Under the pieces are notes generated by a model that saw only the letters and a program-made list of their open reading frames with translations, was not told where the DNA came from and did not search any database. From a bacterium (GTDB lineage Bacteria; ARS69), in the NCBI GenBank assembly GCA_025774805.1, contig JALGZR010000047.1:1-54238 (forward strand): a stretch of 54,238 nucleotides of DNA, written 5' to 3'. Positions 48,532 to 54,238 of the stretch are shown piece by piece (within the stretch, counting starts at the first letter, position 1; each line of letters opens with the position of its first letter). A program made the translations under genes and the position numbers.

Positions 48532-49890
48532 CTACGTCCTCCGGAGGCCGAGCCGCTTCATGATCTTCGACAGGCTGGCGTGGTCGGCGAGACCGAGCTC
48601 CTCCGCGGTGCGCGTGACGTGCCAGTCGTTGCGGTCGAGAGCCTCCCGCACGATGCGGCGCTCCGCCGCCGCCTTGCGCTCCTTCAACGATCCGCGCGTG
48701 GGGAGTCCGCCGCGGCCGGCCGATCGTCCCGCGTACTCCGCGGGCACCGCGTCCTCGCCGATCGTCTCGTCCCGGGTGGCGATGACCATCCGCTCGACGA
48801 CGTTGCGGAGCTCGCGCACGTTGTTGCGTCTCCACTCGTTCGCGGCGAGTCGAGTGATCGCCTCCCGGCTCATCGCGCGCGGCCTCTCGCCGAAGCGCGC
48901 GGCGATCGACCCCAGGAAGTGTGCGATCAACGCCGGGAGGTCGTCGAGGCGATCGCGCAGCGGGGGCACGAGGACGACGTGCACGTTGAGCCGGAAGAGG
49001 AGATCCTCCCGGAATCTCCCCTCCGCCACCTCGTGGTCGAGATCCCGATTCGTCGCCGCGAGGACGCGGGCGTCGACGGGGATCGGCCGGCCGCCCCCGA
49101 CGCGCGTCGTCCGTTCCTCCTCCAGGACCCGGAGCAGCTTCGCCTGCGCGGCCGGGGGCATCTCCCCGATCTCGTCGAGCAGGAGCGTACCGCCGCTCGC
49201 CCGCTCGAACGCACCCGGGCGCGTCCGGTCGGCGCCCGTGAACGCACCCCGTTCGTGCCCGAACAGCTCGCTCTCGACGAGACCCTCGGGAAGAGCCGCG
49301 CAGTTGACGGCGTGGAAGGAGCCGTCGGCCCGCCCCCCCTGCGCGTGGAGATCGCGCGCGACCAGCTCCTTGCCCGTGCCGCTCTCTCCGACGATCAGCA
49401 CGGGGCTCGGGATCGGGGCCAGTCTCGCGATCGTCTCCCTCAGCGCCGCCATCGGCGGGCTCTCGCCGATCAGGGCGGACTCCGTGTCGAGCCGCCGGCG
49501 GAGCGTGGCCACCTCCCGCCGGAGCGAGTGGCGTTCCAGAGCGCTCGCGACCTCTTGCAGCACGCGCTCCATCGGCTCGGCCTTGTCGAGGAATCCGTAG
49601 GCGCCGAGCTTCACGGCCCGCACGCACCGCTCGTAGCTCCCCGTTCCCGTGTACACGATCACCGGCACCTCCGGACCCCTCTCCTGGAGACTCCGGAGAA
49701 GCTGAAAGCCGTCCGCTCCCGGCATCTCGAGATCGAGGATCACGCAGTCGACGGGATGCGACGCGAGCACGTCGATCGCCTCGGCGACGCTCGCGGCCTC
49801 CAGGGTCGTGTGATCGCCCAGGCGACGGAGGTCGTAGGCGTACTGCTCCCGCATCGCCGCCACGTCCTCGACGATCAGGATCCGGCTCAT
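48532..49890 (-). CDS. NtrC-family sigma-54-dependent response regulator
   Basis: A 452-aa regulator: receiver domain with phospho-acceptor Asp53 (VILDLEMPG), AAA+ domain with Walker A GESGTGKE, the sigma-54 contact loop GAFTGA (215-220), Walker B GTLLLDEIGEM, and a C-terminal Fis-type HTH (WHVTRTAEELGLADHASLSKIMKRLGL). It activates sigma-54 promoters once phosphorylated. Its start overlaps the kinase stop (ATGA), so the kinase at 49887 is its partner. No clear -24/-12 promoter was found in the window, so targets are probably elsewhere. Confidence 0.93.
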   Translation of the reverse strand: MSRILIVEDVAAMREQYAYDLRRLGDHTTLEAASVAEAIDVLASHPVDCVILDLEMPGADGFQLLRSLQERGPEVPVIVYTGTGSYERCVRAVKLGAYGFLDKAEPMERVLQEVASALERHSLRREVATLRRRLDTESALIGESPPMAALRETIARLAPIPSPVLIVGESGTGKELVARDLHAQGGRADGSFHAVNCAALPEGLVESELFGHERGAFTGADRTRPGAFERASGGTLLLDEIGEMPPAAQAKLLRVLEEERTTRVGGGRPIPVDARVLAATNRDLDHEVAEGRFREDLLFRLNVHVVLVPPLRDRLDDLPALIAHFLGSIAARFGERPRAMSREAITRLAANEWRRNNVRELRNVVERMVIATRDETIGEDAVPAEYAGRSAGRGGLPTRGSLKERKAAAERRIVREALDRNDWHVTRTAEELGLADHASLSKIMKRLGLRRT

Positions 49891-51728
49891 CCCTCCTCCT
49901 CGGGCGGAGTCCGCTCTGTCGCCGGCGGATCGGCCGGAACCGACGCGGGCTCCCCGGACGGGGTCTCGGAGCTTCGGCGGACCGAGGCCGGGATCGTCAC
50001 CGTGAACATCGCCCCCCGGCCCGGTTCGCTCTCGACCTCGACGGTTCCCTCGAAGTCGGACACGAGACGGCGCACGATCGCCAGCCCGAGTCCCGTCCCC
50101 GACTCCTTCGTCGTGTAGAACGGATCGAAGATGCGCTCCCGCACGTCCGACGACATCCCGGCTCCGTCGTCGGCGACGACGAGGCGCACGGCATCCTCGC
50201 CGTCCAGAACCGCTCGTTCCAGGATGACCCGGACCCTCCCCCGGCCACTCTCCAGGCTCTCGCAGGCGTTGGCCACGAGATTCTCCACGATCCTCCGCAG
50301 GCCTACCGGATCCACCGCGACCTCGGGAAGGCCGGGAGCGGTCACGACCTCGACCGGACCGCCGTCCGACAGCGTGCGGCCGGCGATCACCTCACGCACG
50401 ACGACCTCCGCGGCGCAAGGTCGTCGCGCGGGGTGGGAGGAGAGCCTCCGGTAGTGCGAGGCGAGCTCCTCCAGGTAGTCCAGTCCGGCGTCCAAGGTTC
50501 CCCGCCGCTCCCCGTAGACGCGCGAGAACTCCTCCGGCGACGCGTCCGCGACCGACGCGAGATGTCGTACGACGTTTCGGAGGGGAGTGATGCCGTTGCG
50601 CAGATCGTGATTCACCTGACGGGCCAGCTCCCCGAGAGTGGCGCGTCGTTCCGCATCCCGCAACCGCACGACGCTGGAACGGAGGCGACGGGTCATCTCC
50701 CCGAGGAACCGGGAGAGCGTCCCCACTTCGTCTCGACGATCCGCGGCGAACTCGACATCGAGTCGGTCCACGTCGATCGCCGCCGTCCGTGCGGCGAGAT
50801 CCTCCAGCGGACGGGAGATCCGCGTGGAGACGCGCGAGGCCACCGCGAGGGTTCCGGCCGCGACGAGGAACCAGGCCACGGCCAGGGAGAGATCGAGACC
50901 GCGGACGATCGAGCGCATCGGTTCGAGCGAGTGGACGATGACGAGATGCGCGCGATCGAAGGGAGCGGGCTCCTCCGGCCGAGACGGGACCGCGGTGAGA
51001 CGGATCATCCGGACGAGATGATCCTCGCGTGCGGTGAGGTCGGGCGAGAGGGCGGAGGAGTCGATCTCCCGGAGAAACGGAGGGACGGGACGGTCCTCCG
51101 GCGCCAGGAGTCCCCCCGGGTGGATCAGGAGCACGACGAGCTCCCGGTCGGGGGCCAGCGAGGCGAGCTTCTCCGCGCCGATCTCCAGGCCTCCGATCAG
51201 CCGGAACCCACGGCTCCCCACGCGAAGGGAATCGAGCACCGCGAAGGTCAGAAAGGGACCGGTCGGCCGCCGGGCGGGGACCAGCACCGGCTCGTCGGAG
51301 GCGAGCGAGAGGCGCGCCGGCAATACGGCGTCCACCCGGCCGTACTCGTTGCGGAAGTGCCCCGAGCTCAGGATGCGTCCCGTCTCGTCCTGGACCCGCA
51401 GAAAGTCGAGCGCGAGAAGCGTCATCGCCTCCGGCGCGTAGTCGAGGAGGACTTCGGGAATCTCGGAGGCATCCTGGGCGAGGGCGATACGGAGACGGTG
51501 GTCGTCGGCCATGCGCGCGCGCAGGGCCCGCAGACGATCTCGCAGCAACCGGGCGTCGCTCCGGACCTGCCGGTCGATCCCGTCCGCCAGGGTCTCGATC
51601 CGACGGGTGTACTGGTCGCGGAGACGATTCGCCGTCTGCTGCCGGATGAGCACGGCGAACAGTGCGAGCGGCACGAGCACGAGCAGGACCGATCCGAGCA
51701 GGAGGCGTCCGCGCAGCTTCACGGCCAT
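49887..51728 (-). CDS. Membrane sensor histidine kinase (NtrB-like catalytic core)
   Basis: A 613-aa kinase starting at ATG 51728 (MAVKLRGRLLLGS). TM1 is at ~8-28 and TM2 near 290, with a ~260-residue periplasmic sensor between them. Then come HAMP (SRVSTRISRPLEDLAARTAAI...), a dimerisation helix with His374 (QVNHDLRNGITPLRN), the N box (IVENLVANACES), and DDGAGM / GTGLGLAIVRR ATP-lid motifs. It overlaps the SBP lipoprotein gene by 10 bp and the NtrC gene by 4 bp. The order suggests that the lipoprotein presents a ligand to the sensor domain. Confidence 0.92.
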   Translation of the reverse strand: MAVKLRGRLLLGSVLLVLVPLALFAVLIRQQTANRLRDQYTRRIETLADGIDRQVRSDARLLRDRLRALRARMADDHRLRIALAQDASEIPEVLLDYAPEAMTLLALDFLRVQDETGRILSSGHFRNEYGRVDAVLPARLSLASDEPVLVPARRPTGPFLTFAVLDSLRVGSRGFRLIGGLEIGAEKLASLAPDRELVVLLIHPGGLLAPEDRPVPPFLREIDSSALSPDLTAREDHLVRMIRLTAVPSRPEEPAPFDRAHLVIVHSLEPMRSIVRGLDLSLAVAWFLVAAGTLAVASRVSTRISRPLEDLAARTAAIDVDRLDVEFAADRRDEVGTLSRFLGEMTRRLRSSVVRLRDAERRATLGELARQVNHDLRNGITPLRNVVRHLASVADASPEEFSRVYGERRGTLDAGLDYLEELASHYRRLSSHPARRPCAAEVVVREVIAGRTLSDGGPVEVVTAPGLPEVAVDPVGLRRIVENLVANACESLESGRGRVRVILERAVLDGEDAVRLVVADDGAGMSSDVRERIFDPFYTTKESGTGLGLAIVRRLVSDFEGTVEVESEPGRGAMFTVTIPASVRRSSETPSGEPASVPADPPATERTPPEEEG

Positions 51729-53137
51729 CTCCAACGGGGCTCCCAGCCCGCGTGCTCCAACCGGGGGACCGCGTCGTAGCCGCAGTCGATGCCGACCAGT
51801 CCGGGTCGGGTCGCCAGCACGGCGCGCGTCTCCACGAGAGGAATTGCGGTGCCTCCCCGCCCCACGATCCACGGCGCCGCGCTCAGGATCTCCTCCCGGA
51901 GAATGGTCTGTCGGGGGTTTCGAAGTCGGACGGGCAGGACGTAGGCGGCGTCACTGCCGGCGTGGAGCGACGAATGGAAAGCTCGGTGGCGGAGCCCGGT
52001 CACGACCGGTCCGGATCCGCCGGGGGTGAGCGCCGCGAATCGCTCCGCGATCACGCGGGCGTCCCGGTCAGGCTCGGGGTAGAGGATGCGCCGGCCGGGC
52101 TCGCCGCCGGGCGCGCCGGGGTCGCCGTCGCGCCCCGACACCCGGATGGCGGAGATCGTCTCCGCCGGCCGGCCCTCGGCGCGCACCACGCGCCGCGCGA
52201 GATCCTCGATCATGGCGTCATCGGCGAGGGCGGAGAGGTTCTCGTCCCTCGTGATCAGGAAATAGATCGGCGTGAAGGGCATCGGCGTCAGAACGAAGTC
52301 GGTCGTGCGCGCGAAGAAGTCGATCGCCTCCCGATCTCGGAGCGGGATCAGATCGACGTCGGCTCCCGCCAGATCGCGGGGGTCCGTTCCGGGAAGGACG
52401 CGGAAGTGGATCTCCTCCGGAGCGGGCGCCGCGACCCCCTTCGCCGGTGACCACCGGAGGGTCCAAGCGCCCGTCCGGTCCCCGTCCCCGGAGAACTCCC
52501 CCAGAGTCCCGAGCCCGATCCGCTCCGGTCCCATCCGGAAGACACCCCGGTGGCCGAAGGAGAGGGTCGGGTGATCGAGGAGGTAGAGGATGTCGTCCCG
52601 GGAGGAGTAGGGGTGGACGTGGAGCGATCCCGCGCCTCCCTCCGTGAGGGTGATGCGCATCGCCTTTCTCGGCCAGCGACCCGGCTCGGGACGGGGGTCC
52701 TCCTCTTCCCGAACCGGCTCCCGTTCTCCGAGGTCGCCCCGGCCGAGCCGGCCGGCGAGTCGAACCTCCCCATGGAACCGGAAGGACTCCCTCGGCAGGA
52801 ACGTCCAGGTCTCCCGTTCGCCGATCTCCCAGGATCGGGCGAGCCCCGGACGCGCCTTCCCCTCGCAGTCCACCTCGACGAGGGTCTCGTACAGAAGTCG
52901 GAACAGGATCGCCTCGGAGTCGTTCGCGGGGATCGGGGCGTGCCGGAAGTTCACCCGGTCGGTCAGACCGACCGTGAAGGTCGAGCCGTCCGAGGGCACT
53001 CCGGGGGTCCCCGGACACCCGACCGCCCCGAGCGTCGGGAATCCGGTCGAGGGACGGCCTCCACCGCAGCCCGCGGCCAGGGTGACGATCGCGGAGGCGA
53101 GCCAAAGACCGCCGCGGCGGCGGAGCGACGCTCCCAT
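51719..53137 (-). CDS. Family 5-like extracellular solute-binding lipoprotein linked to a sensor kinase
   Basis: A 472-aa lipoprotein (lipobox VTLAAGC, Cys24). After a short linker it starts like family 5 (Dpp/Opp/Nik) binding proteins (FTVGLTDRVNFRHAPIPANDSEAILFRLLYETLVEVDCEGKARPGLARSWEI...WTFLPRESFRFHGE). The middle is divergent: the usual LTAEDV region is replaced by an Arg/Glu/Pro-rich insert. No permease or ATPase gene is adjacent; instead it is the first gene of an overlapping operon with a histidine kinase and an NtrC regulator. I infer that it is a ligand receptor for signalling rather than transport. Confidence 0.75.
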   Translation of the reverse strand: MGASLRRRGGLWLASAIVTLAAGCGGGRPSTGFPTLGAVGCPGTPGVPSDGSTFTVGLTDRVNFRHAPIPANDSEAILFRLLYETLVEVDCEGKARPGLARSWEIGERETWTFLPRESFRFHGEVRLAGRLGRGDLGEREPVREEEDPRPEPGRWPRKAMRITLTEGGAGSLHVHPYSSRDDILYLLDHPTLSFGHRGVFRMGPERIGLGTLGEFSGDGDRTGAWTLRWSPAKGVAAPAPEEIHFRVLPGTDPRDLAGADVDLIPLRDREAIDFFARTTDFVLTPMPFTPIYFLITRDENLSALADDAMIEDLARRVVRAEGRPAETISAIRVSGRDGDPGAPGGEPGRRILYPEPDRDARVIAERFAALTPGGSGPVVTGLRHRAFHSSLHAGSDAAYVLPVRLRNPRQTILREEILSAAPWIVGRGGTAIPLVETRAVLATRPGLVGIDCGYDAVPRLEHAGWEPRWRWP

Positions 53138-53169
53138 CGAGACCTCTCGAAAGTGCGGCAGAACCGGTT

Positions 53170-53224
53170 CTAGCCTGCAATTCTCACCAGCCTCGTGACG
53201 AGCCTGGTGAGAATTGCAGGCTAG
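53170..53224. repeat. 55-bp near-perfect palindrome, internally deleted copy of the CTAG repeat (copy D)
   Basis: Both arms are present (CTAGCCTGCAATTCTCACC and its 21-bp perfect complement) but almost the whole interior is missing. It lies 32 bp upstream of the SBP lipoprotein start. The arms carry paired changes relative to copies A and B. Confidence 0.85.
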
Positions 53225-53593
53225 CTTGCCGACGGGCCGGCGAACGCGCCACGAGAATCGAAACCGCCCGCCCGGCCGCCCCGTACTTGAAAGAAGGGGA
53301 ACAGCCCCTTTTCGCCCGCAGGACGCCTCCGGGGCCCGTTTCCTGCGGGAGGGAGGCCGGCGAGGACGGGCGGACCCGGAGGCCCGTCCGGCGGAGGGGG
53401 GAGGCCGCCTCCCCCTCGGCCTTGACGAATGCCCGGTTCTCCCCTTCTCCTCCTACCGGGATCGGCCCGATCGGCCCTTTCGAGGAGGGACCCTCCCGTG
53501 AGTTCCCGGGATTTCCTTGAACACTTCCCCCCCCGTCCCCGTCCAAACCGGGTAGAGGAGAGAGGTTCCACCGAGGTGGATCGTTTGCACGGA
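53225..53593. other. Intergenic region upstream of the ECF sigma gene
   Basis: No gene is supported. It holds a small hairpin (53294-53310) and a GCCTCC/GGAGGC pairing near 53327-53362. Promoters for the divergent SBP operon and the sigma gene must lie here, but none is convincing by eye. Confidence 0.4.
53294..53312 (+). terminator. Terminator-like hairpin in the sigma-factor leader region
   Basis: Stem AAGGGG / CCCCTT, 5-nt loop, then TTCG. It is ~280 nt upstream of the ECF start, so it could end a short leader RNA. The stem is short and the function is uncertain. Confidence 0.35.
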
Positions 53594-54175
53594 ATGACCG
53601 ATGCGGAGCTCGTCTCCCTGACCCAGGAAGGCGACGTGAACGCCTTCAACCTGCTGGCCGGCCGCTGGGAGTCGAGCCTCTACGGGTTCGTGCGGCGGAC
53701 ACTCGGGGACGCCGAGGACGCTCGGGACGTCTGCCAGGAGGCCCTGGTCAAGGCGTTCACGAACATCCGCAAGCTCCGGGACGGAGGGAAGTTCAAGTCA
53801 TGGATCCACTACATCGCTCTCAATCTCTGCCGAGATCGCTTCCGGTCGCCCCGGAGCCGGGCGGAGATCCTGCCCTACCAGGAGGGCGGGGCGGAGGACG
53901 CCGTGGGTCTCGCGGATCGGCCCGGTCCCGTCTCCCCCGAGCAGCTGGCCGAGACCGCGGACTTGGGCGAGCTGCTGAGGGGGCTCCTGACGGAGCTGCC
54001 GTCCGAGCAGCGCACGTCCATTCTGCTGCGGGAGTACCAGGGATTCAATTCGGAGGAGATCGGGGAGATGATGGGGGTCCCCGCCGCGACGGTCCGCACC
54101 CGGATCTACTACGGGCTCCGAGGGCTCCGGAAGATGCTCCGGGAACGGGGCATCGACCGGTCCGAGCTCGGGTGA
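53594..54175 (+). CDS. ECF RNA polymerase sigma factor (second in window)
   Basis: About 193 aa from ATG 53594 (MTDAELVSLTQEGDVNAFNLL), which is where region 2 begins. Region 2: LYGFVRRTLGDAEDARDVCQEALVKAF...FKSWIHYIALNLCRDRF. Region 4: LLTELPSEQRTSILLREYQGFNSEEIGEMMGVPAATVRTRIYYGLRGLRKML, with HTH. In-frame GTG 53579 and TTG 53585 are alternative starts. It is followed by the start of another gene 13 bp later, probably its anti-sigma factor. Confidence 0.9.
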   Translation: MTDAELVSLTQEGDVNAFNLLAGRWESSLYGFVRRTLGDAEDARDVCQEALVKAFTNIRKLRDGGKFKSWIHYIALNLCRDRFRSPRSRAEILPYQEGGAEDAVGLADRPGPVSPEQLAETADLGELLRGLLTELPSEQRTSILLREYQGFNSEEIGEMMGVPAATVRTRIYYGLRGLRKMLRERGIDRSELG

Positions 54176-54188
54176 GGAGGCGAGAGCC

Positions 54189-54238
54189 ATGAGTGACGAG
54201 AAGATCGATCCGCGAATCGACCGGATGATGGCCGCCCT
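54189..54238 (+). CDS. Start of a gene after the ECF sigma factor, probable anti-sigma factor (3' truncated)
   Basis: ATG 54189 with a GAGG-rich ribosome site between it and the sigma stop. Only MSDEKIDPRIDRMMAA is visible before the window ends. The position directly after an ECF gene suggests an anti-sigma factor, but no motif can be seen. Confidence 0.45.
   Translation, partial: MSDEKIDPRIDRMMAA

Overview
This is a 54 kb, very GC-rich, gene-dense window with no recognisable tRNA, rRNA, CRISPR array or phage block. I count about 32 protein genes, a candidate leader peptide, and a family of small palindromic repeats. The cell is a diderm bacterium: there are two RND pumps, an outer-membrane DUF5916 protein, lipoproteins and secreted beta-propellers. 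Secreted proteins with VCBS/FG-GAP repeats, ASPIC/UnbV domains and FlgD-like C-terminal tails, together with many TPR proteins, suggest an uncultured member of the FCB group or a neighbour (for example an Eisenbacteria-like lineage). That placement is inference. Two short exact tandem duplications that break genes suggest a metagenomic assembly.

Layout. 1-4.4 kb: end of a GT-C-type membrane glycosyltransferase, an alanine-dehydrogenase-like enzyme overlapping a butyrate/4-hydroxybutyrate-type CoA-transferase, and a small secreted barrel-like protein. 4.4-9.6 kb (minus): a heterodimeric BmrCD/TM287-288-type ABC exporter whose two halves flank a tandem-GNAT protein. All three are joined by 4-bp ATGA overlaps and are preceded by a promoter, a 20-codon leader ORF and two hairpins that can pair alternatively. 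9.6-16.8 kb: a multi-TM protein, a DEAD-box helicase, a secreted MA-type metallopeptidase, SixA, a secreted helical protein and an unusual HTH / solute-binding / zinc-ribbon regulator. 17-27.7 kb: three secreted VCBS/CRTAC1-like proteins, a TPR protein, and an overlapping ankyrin-thiD-GNAT operon. 28-36.2 kb: a Cys-rich secreted protein, an alkaline-phosphatase-superfamily enzyme coupled to a GT-C/TPR fusion, an ECF sigma/anti-sigma pair, a membrane protein, a methyltransferase and a cupredoxin. 36.3-46.8 kb (minus): DUF5916 protein, then one membrane-fusion protein and two RND pumps, an MdtABC-like order. 47-53.1 kb (minus): a TPR protein and a lipoprotein SBP - histidine kinase - NtrC operon. 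53.6 kb to the end: an ECF sigma factor and the start of a probable anti-sigma gene.

The main points to check are: (1) the leader peptide and attenuator before the ABC exporter; (2) a shared C-terminal tail, W-[GA]-x-[IV]-K-x-x-Y-R at the very end, on two unrelated secreted proteins; (3) a MITE-like palindromic repeat that appears to insert at CTAG, regenerates TAG stop codons of three genes, and shows compensatory changes in its arms; (4) the HTH-SBP-zinc-ribbon regulator; (5) the SBP-kinase-NtrC trio without a permease; and (6) exact 44-bp and 35-bp tandem duplications that shift thiD and the DUF5916 gene out of frame.
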